A stretch of 64,000 bases of DNA from Cryptomeria japonica (Eukaryota; Streptophyta; Pinopsida; Cupressales; Cupressaceae), in NCBI RefSeq assembly GCF_030272615.1, contig NC_081408.1, forward strand, positions 339,294,793-339,358,792. The letters run 5' to 3'. Of the stretch, positions 13,243-25,627 are shown piece after piece. A program made the position numbers and the translations under genes. The notes below the pieces were generated by a model. The model did no database searches. It had not been told where the DNA came from and saw nothing but the letters and a program-made list of their open reading frames with translations. Positions within the stretch are counted from its first letter, which is position 1. Each line of letters opens with the position of its first letter.

Positions 13243-13770
13243 AGTGGCGAATATTCGCCAATGGCGAATTTTTCACGTCAGCCCTGTCGGAAATGGCGAA
13301 TATTTTGTACCGTATGGGGGTGGCCATGTCGCCAGAACATTATAAATTTCCGTCAACATCACAGCCCGATCACCATATGTTTTATGCAATTAAATGTTTC
13401 TATGCGATGATTTCACCAATACAATATTTGGTGGATGCACGGTAAATTTAATTATTTCGCCTACACTCTCCGAGGTTGCCTTAATAGATGACCTTAATTC
13501 GCCTATAAGCATGTGAAGATTTGTTATCCGGGGGGACCCAATTCGCCCGACATCTTGCCGACGCGTGTCTCCAGTCACCCCAACTTTCGCCAACTATATT
13601 GTATTCGCTATTCGCCTATTATTTGGACGACCTATAATCGCCTTGAAAATTACATAAATCGTATTTGGACGACCTATAATCGCCTCGAAAATTACATAAG
13701 TCGTGTTATAATTACACGGGATTCGCCAAATATTTGTATACTGGTAAATTCCCGCGGAATTCGCCATATA
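13243..13770. repeat. Left subterminal cluster of TTCGCC/GGCGAA motifs
   Basis: About a dozen copies of TTCGCC or GGCGAA, exact or with one change, lie in ~530 bp of otherwise AT-rich DNA. Two direct copies of a 42-bp unit begin at 13,621 and 13,663 (ATTTGGACGACCTATAATCG). Similar motif density occurs only at 26,880-27,210. Such clusters in hAT elements bind transposase; binding here is inference. Confidence 0.6.
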
Positions 13771-14023
13771 AGGATTGGTATAAATACATGCAAAGATCAT
13801 ATCTATCTCAACACAATCTGGTGGGTTCTAGGCTCTGAATTCTGATCAATAGCGAAGTTTCAGACCAAGAAAAATCATTGTTGTTGACTGTATTGGCGAC
13901 TGCCTGTTACCTAAAGCCTAAAGGTGAGCGATCATATTTTTGAACTGGTATATTATACATTATAGTCTATTATTGCTTCTTCAGCAAATTGATATTTTTT
14001 TGGCAGCCTTTATTTCGTTGGAG

Positions 14024-16735
14024 ATGTCGAATAGGAAGAGGGGTAGGAAATTTGAATGTGGGGAAGGCCAGGAGAGGCCAACAAAAAGCAGAACGTTGTC
14101 TTTGTACTTTGGCATTGGAAAAGATTGTGGTACTGGTGAAAATCAGGAAGGTACATCATCATAAGTACAAGTACAAAATTCGCCACCTGCACCGCATGTT
14201 GAAGATGGTGGTGAACCTGATATCTCAGATCAGGATGATCTTGAAGAAGATTATCTAGTAGATACCCAAGTTAGCCGGAATGATATAATCGACTTGGGTG
14301 ATAATTCCATTGATGATAATGCACGGAAGGGGAAAAGAAAAGCCATATCAAAAAATGGTGAACCACAATCAAAAAAGGATCGGGAGTGGGATATGTCAGT
14401 CAGGAATTTTCAAATTAATTGGGCATCGAAGTATCCATTCATTGAACCAGTGGAGAATCCAATTGAAGGCGAGCCTCCAATAGAATGCAGGTGTAAGATT
14501 TGCACTTGGAAAAATAAGAAGGAAATTAGGTTGTAGCTAAAATTTGACACCATAGAAAAGCATATGGGTAAAGTTTATGAAAAACAAATGATAGACGAGG
14601 TTGAAAAATCAGTGATAAGATGGAAAACAAAGAATGAATGTAAGCATGTGAGGAATGTCGAAGAGTATTATTTTCATTAGAAATTACAGATGAAGCCTGC
14701 TGAAGTTAAAGGTTCTATTGAAGCTGTTTTTCGAAAAGCAATGCAAATAGAACAATTGGGAAAAGTTGTTCAGTTAAGCGTTGTTTTTCATATTTTGAGC
14801 AGAGGGCGTGCTATGACAGATTTCCCATCAACTAGTGGTTTATTACACTTTTTGAAAGTTCCTAACTATCCTAATAGACACTGGTCAGTAAACAGTGGAT
14901 GGGAATGGGCAAGTTGTCTTGCTGAGGTTGAAATAGAAGATGTACAGGAAAAAATAAGAGAGTCAAACTTCATTGCATTTTCTTTAGACGAAGTTACGGC
15001 AGTAGATAATACTTCATGGGTATGCATGCATGTTTATACTGTAGAGAATCATACCCGCCAACCTCATCTACTATCTGTTGCTAAAATGAAGGAGAGTGCG
15101 ATAGCGGAAAATTTATTTCAACTAGTAAAGAGAAGTTTAATTGAATATGGAGGTATGGATGACATGACGGTAGCCAAAAAATTGGTTTGTGTTGGAGCAG
15201 ATGGAGCTTCAGTAATGCAAGGTCACAGGAACGGTCTTTGTACAAAGATTGAAACTTCATTTGCACCGTACATTACTGCAATTCACTGCATGGCTCACAG
15301 AATGAATCTAGCTTTTGGAATTGTGAGCAAGTTTGCTTCGGTTAAAAAAATTGAAATTTTAATCAGAGAGCTCTACTCACACTTCTATCAAAGTCCCAAG
15401 CGATTTATGGAATTTCAACACTTTGCTGATGGATTAACTGATGGGAACAAGCTTCTCAAGGATAATGATACCAGATGGATCTCTTTGGATGGTCCAGCGC
15501 ATCGAGTGTTTTCAGAATATCCATCCTTGATTGGACTATTTCACACAACTCGCGACGAATCAGATCAACCGAAATTTCCTGAACTTCTTGGCAGGTTAAG
15601 TAATTTAGAGACACTCTTAACTTTAGCAGCTCTTCTGCCCATGCTAGAGGAAATGAGGAATATTATGAAGGCTGCCCAAAAAAGAGCTCTGTATATTGCA
15701 GAATATGCTATGCTGTGTAAGATGACATGCATGACCCTCAACAATCTCTATCGAAATGAACCAACACTATCTGATGAAAATTTTGTTAAGTGGCGGACAC
15801 TCACAGATTTGAACAATCCTGATAACTTTTTACAAATCGGTGCAGACGGGGAGGTATGTGCCAATGTACGGGGAGTTGAGATACCAATGCACTTCTATGC
15901 CACAGTTGACCCCGAGGAACCAGGAAAGCGCCCTAGTAAGAAACTAGCAAGAGTTACAAAGGAAGATTTCGACAAGATTGTTGAGACTGTAACTACTTCT
16001 GTGAAGAAAATTGCATATGATCTTTCCTCAGAAATTAGAAGCAGATTCCCTCCTAACCACCTACTTGAAGCCATGTCTATTGTGTTTCCTCATTATTGGA
16101 GCCTCAACAGTGCATCTAATTTTCGAATTAAGCTACTAACTTTGATAAAACAATTTTGCACATCCAGAGAATTGAATGGAGTAACTATAAATGGAATATT
16201 AGACGAAACTCATCTTCGAGAGCAATCATCTCATTTTGCATACGCTATGATACAACAATATGCCAAAATGGAGAACCCCCGCGAAGAGGGATCAGTAACA
16301 AGGGTTTGGAAATATATAGCTGAGAACGCATCCTAGCGTGATTCAATGCCAGAATATGTGAAGCTTGCTGATTTATGTCTTACCATGATATTGGGTTTGG
16401 TGGAAGATGAGAGAGTTTTCAGTGCTTTGGGGTTCCTAAAATCAAAGCTAAGAAACAAACTAGACAAAAATTTGGAAAATTGCTTGAGGCTCTATACATC
16501 TAGGTATGATGTCCACACTTTTCCTTACGATAGGGCACTGCAAATCTGGAGGTCCAAATGTGAAAGAAGAGGTTTGGGCAACACTTCAAACCAAAGTGCC
16601 AGTGGGACTAGTGGACCTACTGGTAGCATTGAGATGCTATTTGGCGAAGATATGCAGACTCAGTCTCAGAGTAAAGAAACCACAGACGAGAATCAAGAAA
16701 GCATTGAATTTGATGAGGATGAATGGCAACTGTAA
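14024..16735 (+). pseudogene. hAT-superfamily transposase, ZNF862/BED-like, with four in-frame stops
   Basis: One reading frame of about 903 codons runs from ATG 14,024 to TAA at about 16,735. It is interrupted by TAA at 14,162 and TAG at 14,534, 14,678 and 16,334, with no frameshift. Domain order: a Lys/Arg-rich N-terminus, a zinc-finger-like segment near residues 155-185 (CRCKIC...KHMGK), then the RNase H-like core with FSLDEVT (first Asp), VGADGASVMQG (second Asp) and NDTRWISL (the hAT Arg-Trp patch), and a C-terminal dimerisation domain (EDERVFSALGFLKSKLRNKL). An acidic tail closes it. DNA cleavage and element mobility are the family role. A splice acceptor-like TTTTTTTGGCAG just upstream suggests a leader intron. 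The long stop-free core (14,690-16,336) argues for recent decay. Partial expression as a truncated protein cannot be excluded. Confidence 0.85.
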
Positions 16736-17772
16736 GAGATTGGTATTTATTAATCTTATTACTGTATCTCATCATTCATATTACAAAAGCATATTACTTT
16801 TTGCAATTAGAATTTAATATTGATTTATAATTTTATTTTTCAACTTTCTATTTCCAGATTTAAAATAGCATAATAAAAAAAACCATAATGTGTTTATTGA
16901 TACAGAGATGTTTATTGTTTATTTATACATGTTTGAGTCTCAAATCTATGTGATATATTTCAGAACCATATGATAAATTTCATTCAATAGTAATACACAT
17001 GTCGAGAACTTAGATTTTCATTAATTCTTTCAAAATATAGCCATATGATACATTTCATTCAATAGTAATACACCAATTTGTGTGATTCTACATGCCAATT
17101 GCAAAAGTGAATACAAAGTTTCAGAACCCTTTGCAAATGACCCTGAATTCCCTTTTATAGAAACAAGAAAGCAACAACAACTCCTGTGTGATTCTCCAAT
17201 GTCCATGCAAAAGTGAATACAAAGTTTCAGAACCCTTTGCAAAATTGCAAATGACCCTGAATTCCCTTTTATAGAAACAAGGGAGCAACAACAGCTTCAG
17301 GTCGAATTGCAAGTTTGCAACATGTGAACACTGAACATCAAAATCACAAACTCAGCACATATTTATATGGCCATCACAGGCCGTATTAGCAATTTAGCAT
17401 CTGCTGCATGTTTGATGTCTCCTGTTCAAAAAACAGAGTTCAAAATTAAATATTAATTCACGCCATGAGTCATGACAAATTAAACATAGATACTAGCTAT
17501 AGGAGTGCCTAAAACCTACTAATCAGAAATAGAGAAATGCATAAATGTTAAAGCAAGGGAGAATTTGAGAATACAAATTTACTGGCTGAAGTTTTGCAGT
17601 GTGCATCATAGATACATAGGCTGGATTAGCAAAATAGCAATAGCGAGTGCTATTTTTTTCCTATTCATAAATTAGATTCATAGGCTGGATTAGCAAAATA
17701 GCAAACAGGAAAAAAAAAAAACCTTGAAATTAAGAATAAAAGAAGAAAATTGTGCAATACATACAATGATTC
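16736..17772. other. Convergent spacer with short direct repeats
   Basis: Non-coding DNA between two convergently oriented genes. A ~106-bp direct repeat lies at about 17,101-17,312 (units start GCAAAAGTGAATACAAAG), the second unit carrying a small insertion. A second short repeat, GGCTGGATTAGCAAAATAGC, occurs near 17,620 and 17,681. The purpose is unknown. Confidence 0.5.
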
Positions 17773-20700
17773 TTAAGAATTCTGTGCCAGTTTTTGTAGG
17801 GTGCTCCACTCTTCGTCTGATGGAAGGTCAATATTCTGTAAACTATGGAAAGTCAACTCCAACTTCGTCAACATTCCATATTTAGAAGATTTACTTGACA
17901 TCACTATTTCATCCAATAGTGAATTTAGAGTTGTAAATGGTTGGATGAATTCCAGAAAGCTTTTGGGAGTTGTGTCCTTTGGAAGCAAGTCTAAATCAGA
18001 CTTCATTTTTTTCTCCATGATTTCTTTGTAAGCTTCTTCTCCAATGAATTTATTTTCTGTGTCAATAGGCTTAGGCAAACCAATTTTAATCAAATTATTT
18101 TTCTTTTCTTCCAGCTTCATTATCTTTTTCCACAACTGTCCATAACTTCTGATGTTTCCCTTAGCTTCTGGCATTTTTGAATGATAGATGATGTCTTAAC
18201 TGTGGCATCAATGCGGCTCTTAATTCCCTTAGATGCCAAGTAGCTGTCACTGGAACTGTAGACTACTTTCAGAATCTTTTTTGCCATTTCCTCTTTTGAA
18301 TAAACATGTGTGCTCTTCTCATAGTGCCATTTGATTTTAAAAAAAATTTGTCTCATACTTTCAGTCAATTGAAACCATTTACACAACTTCTCACTCCTCT
18401 GCATTATTTCCCGCCAAATGTTTTCTTGTATATACTTCGTTGTATTTTTCATATTATCTTTGAATCTATCATCCAAAGTTTTTATTTTATCATTTGCATT
18501 GTGCAGGTCTTCTTTCATTTGTGCACATTTTTTTCTTTCTTCCTCTACTTCCTCTTGCAAATGTTTTTCTTTTTCCTTCCCATGATCCAATAGGTCCTGT
18601 AATTTTTTCATTTCGGCGGCAACAGACTCATAGCTTTTGTATAATTTTTGAAAACTAGCTTTTTCCTCAGCAATTTTTTTACTGCTTTTAGCCAGTTTTT
18701 CTGTCAGGTCCTTCAATTCTGCATCCTTCTTGTCCTACTCTGCAATTTCTACTGCAGAGCCCAAATTTTTTATCCTTTTCTGTAATTCATTGCACTTGGT
18801 ATCTGCTACTTTCCTCCTTGATTTTTCATTTTCCAGGTCTGCCTGTAACTTTTCTATTTGTTTCTCCAGTTTATTTTTTTCTCTCTCCACCTTTAGCAGT
18901 GAAGTGTAGACCACTTCATTAGTCCTTTTTGACACACTAACTTTGTCCACATTATGTACTTTGGAAAAATCCATTTGGAGGGTGCTAACTTGAAATTGAG
19001 AGGGATCTATCTAACTGTGTGGTGGATTTTTATCTTTAGATGTGTCCGGGGGCATAACAACCATGAACTCCATCATATCTTTCTGTGGGTCATATGTTGG
19101 AAATACCATGTTCCTTGCAGGTTGTTCATTTACAACTTCAGACACAGAATTCCTATAAAATGCTTTCTTTTTTTCTTTATTTGTTTTTGTTGTGTGTTCA
19201 TATTTTTCATAGTAATCATGAAATTGAAAATCTGGGCTTGCTGAAGCAATTGAATGTTTGAAAGGTGACATAGGAATACCATAGGCTCCAGTTCCACTTA
19301 TTCCTGTGGTTTTAACTAATGCTTGACCAGGATTAGGATTACCAACAACAGTTCATGATGCTGTCCCACTCCCACTGACACTTTCATGTGTAGTTTTCAT
19401 AGTCTTTTGAGGTGTGTGATCTGAAGCTGCAAATGATTGATTTGTAGTGTCAGTGGCACTTGATATAGGATTCTCACTAGTATGAGATTGAGTATCTACC
19501 TCTAGTGGCCTCTTGCGAGAGATATTTTGTTGTTGCCCTTGTCCAACACCAAGACAACTAGTATCAGTAGTAGTACCCATGCCAACATTACCAATCACAG
19601 TGGCACTTGACTGAACAATAATAGGAATACTATCCCCAAATTCCCCACCAGTGGCAGTGGCACTTGATTCACCACTAATGGGAATACCATGATGTGGTGG
19701 TGGTTGTGGATTTGAACCTGAAACAAATGTAGGTGGATTCTGAGGGTAATGAGTAGTACCTATCAGTGACAAATCTGAAAAATCAAGTCCAATGACTGGT
19801 TTATAAGGACCTTTTGATTTTGACCCACCAATCACAGCGGCACTTGACTGAACAATAATAGGAATACTATCCCCAGATTCCCCACCAGTGGCAGTGGCAC
19901 TTAATTCACCACTAATGGGAATACCATGATGTGGTGGTGGTTGTGGATTTGAACCAGAAACAAATGTAGGTGGACCCTGAGGGTAATGAGTAGTACCTAT
20001 CCCTGATGAATCTGAAGAGTCAAGTCCAATGACTGGTTTATAAGGACCTTTTGATTTTGACTATGATGGAAGTTGTACCTGAAGTGGATACCAAATGCCC
20101 TCTCCTCTGGGACCTAGACCACCACCTTCAAAACCCATTTTTTCCACAAGGTTTGCCCCTTTGCTATATTTGTCTTTCATGGACTCACTGACTCCACCTA
20201 ATATTTTAGGCACTGTAGTAGTTGTTGGAGGGGGCTCAACGACAACCTCATGCTCATCATCATCACCTTCAGTCCCACCATGCTCCATATCCCACAATTT
20301 GCTAAACTCTGCATCCTCGTCGATGCTCTCAAATACTGCACTTGTCTTTGGTTCACCGAGATTCCTCCTCATAGTCCAAAAATCATTTATTTTGGTTTGA
20401 GTCCAGCAATTCTCTTTACATTCATGCAGAATTGATTTGGGAATAGTTTTCTTAGATGGATTAGCAGATTTTATGTAGAAATTGTAAGACCTCCTATTTT
20501 GGATGCCCTCATTGCTCTGGCCCTCCATAATTTGTGATGAAATTTCTTCATTTGAAATGTTATTATCAGCTGCAATTTTCTCCATCTCTTTTTTAACCTC
20601 ATCCCAGGAGTCCTTGTTTCTAAGCTTTTCTAGCAATGGTTTACTTTCATGTTGACATAACGCTGAAGAGTTCCCATTTTTCTTAAGCCTTGCTTGAACT

Positions 20701-22076
20701 ACACCGATTGGATCATACTGCCAGAGACCCTCGTCACCAAAGTTAAAAACTGTCAAGAAATCATGTGCCACAATGAATGCTTTTCTCTCAAATGTGAACC
20801 CTCCACATGAGAAAGGCAAGGAAGGAAATATGCTCTTCTTTTTCTGACCATGGAAGTGCCTATCTGTGCTCTCCAATTTTCATACATACTCTAATGCAAA
20901 TACCCTCTCTGTCGCATGTATTGGAAGTCTGTATGGTTTTACTGCCGATCCGTAAAACCTTAACACAGTGAATTCTTCCATGAAGAACCAGTCAGCCAAT
21001 TCTATTTGACTTCCGAGTTGAATGCAATCTCTACAAGACATAGGCAACCTAGGCATTGGAGTGCTTGTAATTTCATTATACATTGGTGCCAAAAAGAAGT
21101 CTACAAAATGGTTGTAGTTCTTTCTGTTATCATGCATCCTTATCTTTGGGCTCTAATCATATATTGGACAGTCTGTTCTCTTCCCAGTCTTCTCATCAAT
21201 CTTATAGCTCACAATTTGAAGCTTGTTGGTCTCAAATATTGCATGATACTTGGATAGAAGGAGATAGCACAAGTAGGATGAGAACCTAAATGTCTTACAG
21301 GAACCTTTTTTGATCATAAGTAATTGTTTTTGCATGGATTTTACAATGTGATCAATAAAATTATATCTTACTGGCTAACTTGCACAATGGATATTATAAA
21401 TCATTTCAAGAAGGCTTGCACCCACTTCCCTATCATTTTCCAATCCCAGGCAAAATGACAACAAGGAAATACTGTCCTCAACCCATGGAACAAAAATTTT
21501 AGAATCATAAGGAGGCTTATGATTCTGATCCAGCACAATACCAGTACCAATCTTTATTAGACCTTTGATAAATGAATCTCTGCAACTTGGATCGAGACTC
21601 TCATAATTTGCCAGCTTTTCAAGGTCAATTTGGACGTTTGAATTTGGGGCTTCAAATTCTAGGTTCAACAAACGAGCAAATTCTCCCTCGTTTATGGATA
21701 GAATTTCCTCCTTTGTATTTTTATTGACAATTGCTTTTTTATCTTCATCATAATTTTCGGCGCAGACCATGACAAAATCAGGGCAAGGGAATACTTCAGG
21801 TAACACCATGCTTCCCAATCCAACATCCCACGATGCGATTTTATTTGTTATTTTTTGTAACATTGGGTTGAAAACAGAAAATTTTGCCCTGGATGCATCT
21901 GCCGCCTTACTAGACAATGTATATCTAATATCTATGATACGCTTTTCACCATGGATAGCAGGGTCATAAATATCATGGTATTCATTAGTGAAACCTGGTG
22001 TTTTAACCAGTTCGGTTAAGTACATTTTGTTTTTCACTTGGCTTCTTGTTGAACTACTGCTTCCCGTTTTCCCCAT
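17773..22076 (-). pseudogene. ~1,430-codon element-borne protein with G-patch and coiled coil, broken
   Basis: A single minus frame can be followed from ATG 22,076 to about 18,170, where a frameshift leads into the frame ending at 17,773. Seven in-frame stops interrupt it: TAG at 21,375, 21,153, 20,061, 19,011 and 18,735, and TGA at 20,880 and 19,353. Residues 1-400 look globular and are unfamiliar. Residues about 640-665 match a G-patch (LVEKMGFEGGGLGPRGEG). Residues about 672-900 are Pro/Ser/Thr-rich and contain a 79-residue tandem duplication. Residues about 1,035-1,230 are a Lys/Glu-rich coiled coil (EREKNKLEKQIEKLQADLE), followed by a helical tail. G-patches usually activate DEAH helicases or bind RNA, and that role here is inference. 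I do not recognise the protein as a whole. It converges on the transposase gene, so an accessory transposition role is possible. A captured host gene is the alternative. Confidence 0.6.
19591..20064 (-). repeat. 237-bp in-frame tandem duplication
   Basis: 19,591-19,827 and 19,828-20,064 are near-identical direct copies of 237 bp (79 codons). The period is divisible by three and both units are open in the coding frame, so the duplication arose while the frame mattered or has been neutral to it. It encodes a Pro/Gly/Ser/Thr-rich linker with HYPQ and PPPHHG patches. Confidence 0.75.
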
Positions 22077-22610
22077 CACTATTATTGTTAATAATTCAAA
22101 ATAATGCTAGGCAGCTAGATAAAAACCTGAAAATGCTAACCCTCAAATTGGACCATGAGATTACCAAAAGCAAAAAAGGTGGGATGTAGGTGTTCTAGAT
22201 TTTACCCGGAAATTGGAATTTCTATTTCACTAGATTGGCTTTGACAATCTCTATTGCAACTTGCATTCCTCAATCTAGTAGCTGTTTCTGAATCTCCCTC
22301 GATTTACAGGTTTATCCAAGAAATGAAAGACGATTATGATTTACGAGTCTCTTATTTTGAAAACTCTAAAAAGTAGAAAAGTAAAACCTAAAGGGCAAAA
22401 TATCAAGAATCATGTTGTAATTTTATTAATTACTATTAATAACTATTCGATGCCTAAGGACAAAACATTCATTACTTCAGTATAAATTCCGAGGACATTA
22501 AGAATCATGTTGTAATTTTATTATTATTATTAATTATTCGATGCCGAAGGACAAAACATTCAATACTTCAATATAAATTCTAAATTTCTGAGGACATTAA
22601 ATGTAATACG

Positions 22611-23680
22611 TTCAATTCCGAGCGAAGTTCTCCCAAATGTGTTCACTTCCCACATTCGGGCCGAAATCCACCCTAAGCCGTTGATCTTCGCTCATCCAAT
22701 GGACGAGGGACCAAGGTACCTATTGTGACTTTACGGGTGAGTTTTTTAAGTCTGTTTAATAATTTTAAACTTCTGTCTGAAAAAGTGCTTTACAAACTTA
22801 CTTAAATTTAATTAAGTTTAAAACATTTCAATTCTAGGAGACGTTCTCCCAAATGTGTTCACTTCCCACATTCGGGCCGAAATCCACCCTAAGCCATTGA
22901 TCTTTGCTCATCCAATGGACGATGGTACCTGTTGTCAGTTGTCATGGGTCCCATCACTTCTGCCAGTTTTCAGGCACGTCACCATACTTGTGTCACTTTT
23001 CCGGTTTGATTTTTAGTCTATTTAATCATTTTAAACCTCCACCCGAAAAAAAGCTTTATAGACTTAATTGTATTTAATTACATTTAAAATGTCCAATTCC
23101 GGGCGAAGTTCTCCCAAATGTGTTCACTTCCCACATTCGGGCCGAAATCCACCATAGCCGTTGATCTTTGTTCATCCAACGGTCGCGGGTCGATCTTACC
23201 TGTTTTAAGATGTAGTGGGTCCCATGACTTCTGCCATTTTTCTGGCACGTCACCATACTCTCGTCACTTTTCTGGTTTGATTTTTAGTCTATTTAATCAT
23301 TTTAAAATTCCGCCCGAAAAAGAGATTTTTAGAATTAATTATATTTAATTAAATTTAAAATGTCCAATTCCGGGCGAAGTTCTCAGAAAGGTGTTCGCTT
23401 CCCACATTCGGGCCGAAATCCACCCTAGCCGTTGATCTTTGTTCATCCAACAGTCGATGGTACCTATTTTTCGATGAAGTGGGTCCCACGACTTCTGCCA
23501 TTTTTTCTGGCACGTCACCATACTTGTTACTTTTCTGGTTTGTTTTTAAAGTCTACTAAATCATTTTAAAATTCCTCCCGAAAAAGAGATTTATAGTCTA
23601 TAGAGTCATAGACTATAAGTATTAAGTATAGACTTTCACTTAATTCTATTTAATTAAATTTAAAATGTTCAATTCCGGGC
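22611..23680. repeat. Four-unit degenerate tandem repeat, units ~216-305 bp
   Basis: Units start at about 22,611, 22,827, 23,092 and 23,363, with a terminal stub at 23,668. The shared core reads GAAGTTCTCCCAAATGTGTT, then CACTTCCCACATTCGGGCCG, then AAATCCACC. It includes the near-palindrome TTCGGGCCGAA and a downstream GGCACGTCACCATACT block. It lies between the divergently transcribed 5' ends of the G-patch gene (-) and ORF C (+), so it occupies a promoter-like position. Confidence 0.8.
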
Positions 23681-24318
23681 ATTGGACAATAGTTTGAGAT
23701 AACTATTAAAAATAATGTTAATATTATTTGTAAAAATTTTAAATTCAAAAATAGTATTAAACATGAAACTTAGTTTCTAGAATAAAACAAATAACTAAAT
23801 AAAAATATAAATTTTGATCTGCAATTTGAAAGGTAAAAGTTTAATATTAAAAAGAAAACATTCAATATTAAATCTAAAATATTAATTTAACGTTTAACAA
23901 AATTCTTTGAAAATATGTTTACGATATATCATTTTCAAAAATAGTTTAAAAATATATATAAAATTTCAACATAAATATAGTCTATTAATTTAAAAAAATG
24001 TGCAACTGCAATCCTCAACCTGTTAAGGCGAGAAAATTTGGAAAGTACAAATGCCAAGGTGGCGATTAATTGTTGCTCAAGGAGTTGTCTATGGCATGCC
24101 ACACGAAAGGAGGAAGGGGAGGATGGCAGGAAATCTTTTTCGTGATCTCATGGCATTAATGTCTTATTATGCACATTCATTACCTGACCTATAAGAGTTA
24201 AGACGGAGGTAGATTTTTTTACCTTTTCATCTGTGTACCACTTTTTGCTTTGAAGCAGCTGCAAGTGTAGAACAAATCTGTAGTTCGTAGTTCATAGAAT
24301 CATACCTTCTATAAGACA
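23681..24318. other. AT-rich leader before ORF C
   Basis: AT-rich and non-coding up to about 24,000, then a GC-richer stretch leading to the ATG of ORF C. A TATAAGA at 24,190-24,196, about 125 bases before the ATG, is the best TATA-box candidate. Confidence 0.35.
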
Positions 24319-25020
24319 ATGGAGGCCAATTTCACACTTCAAACAGACAAGAAGTTGGTGCCCTTTTTGGGCAAAGTATTTGATAAACGAATGCAAGGAC
24401 TATTCAGGTTTAAGGAGGAGAAGTTGTGGACGACAGCTCGACTGATGCTTGCGGAGGAGGTGGCACATATCAGTCACCGGTATCGAACTAACATGGAGGT
24501 TTACTCTCTGATTATGGTGTGGGCCTGTGAATTCGAACCGGAGCTGGAAAAGGTAAAACTCACATTGGTCAAATTGATTGATGGGGAGTTTTTGATTAAC
24601 CTAGATTCAATCTTGGAGTGGGTGGTGCCGGGAGTTGGCATTCGAATTATGGAAGGGGATGACCAGGAGGAATTGCTTCCTTTTATTCGTGGCCCAGAGG
24701 ATGAAATCAAATACCAGTGCCGTGAACGAGCCCGAGTGGGGTGGGAAGCGATGAAACTCTTTGTTAAATTAACAAGGGTGGATGAAGTCCTGAATGCTTT
24801 GCATGTGGTGGCAAGGATGGAGGTTGGTAGGGCATTGAGAGATAGGGTTGAAGAAGGAAGGGTCATACAGCTACTGGCAAGCTTGGAGGGCGACCCCGAC
24901 TTCGAGTTCCTAAACTGCATTCCAAAAATGAAAGCTAAAGCAGCAAAAGGGAAAGCCAAAACATCGACCTCTGAGGAGGGAAGGGACTGGGAGGACCAGG
25001 GGGATAGTGAGACTGAGTGA
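24319..25020 (+). CDS. ORF C: intact 233-residue protein of unknown function
   Basis: An uninterrupted frame starts at ATG 24,319 (context ACAATGGAGG) and ends at TGA 25,018-25,020. It is markedly GC-richer than its flanks. The protein is largely helical and charged, has no signal peptide or membrane segment, and ends in a Lys-rich then acidic tail (KMKAKAAKGKAK; GRDWEDQGDSETE). Residues about 13-70 and the region around ARVGWEAMKLF align with ORF D on the opposite strand: shared FLG, RYRxN, FL, GVGI and AR(V/I)G at matching spacing. I do not recognise the family. Its position inside the large DNA element and its paralogy to ORF D suggest an element function, but a host gene carried by the element is possible. 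Confidence 0.65.
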   Translation: MEANFTLQTDKKLVPFLGKVFDKRMQGLFRFKEEKLWTTARLMLAEEVAHISHRYRTNMEVYSLIMVWACEFEPELEKVKLTLVKLIDGEFLINLDSILEWVVPGVGIRIMEGDDQEELLPFIRGPEDEIKYQCRERARVGWEAMKLFVKLTRVDEVLNALHVVARMEVGRALRDRVEEGRVIQLLASLEGDPDFEFLNCIPKMKAKAAKGKAKTSTSEEGRDWEDQGDSETE

Positions 25021-25627
25021 GCGGCCTATCGGCAATGAACTAGTTTTTTTGTCTGCTTGCTATAAGCTGTGGACAAATTTTGTATCTTGAAACGTTTCAA
25101 TTAATTGAATGAAAAAACCTTGACCGATAAACTTTTGTATCTTGCAACTTTTGAAATTTTGTATTTTGAATGACTATATAGTAATAGTATATATTTATAA
25201 AATTATAATCAACCATAATCAATGTACAAATAATTAATGGAACGAATTGAATTTTTTTTTTATAGCATTACATAAAAAGATCACGGTATTAAATTTATTT
25301 CCATTGTTTAACAAATAATTGAAATAACGTAGCCGGTAGCTCATATACAAAAAGCATTTGAAAGAAATTAATTAATAAAAATGAAATAGAATTATAGAAA
25401 GCATTTTTATATCCATAAGAATGTAAGAGGCAAAGTGAAACAAACTGGAATTTGAAAAATTATCATTAAATTATTTATGCTTTTGAAATTTACAATTTTT
25501 TCGTCAGAGACTTGAGTCCCCCAAAAACTTAAAAGCCAAAATGAGTGAGCCTCTGGCACTCAGCCTGTTAGGGTTCAAGGACATAGGAAAAAAAACTACA
25601 GGTAGTGGAATTGTTTACAATTTTTCC
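25021..25627. other. Spacer between convergent ORFs C and D
   Basis: AT-rich and non-coding. It probably holds both 3' untranslated regions (AATAAA-like motifs occur), and no terminator can be assigned. Confidence 0.4.

Noticed and set aside
22611-23680. CRISPR-like array
   Set aside because: Units are over 200 bp, diverged and without uniform spacers, in a plant nuclear genome.
24501-24959. Minus-strand frame of 152 codons opposite ORF C
   Set aside because: Ser/Thr-rich shadow of a GC-rich gene. ORF C has the better start context and the paralogue.
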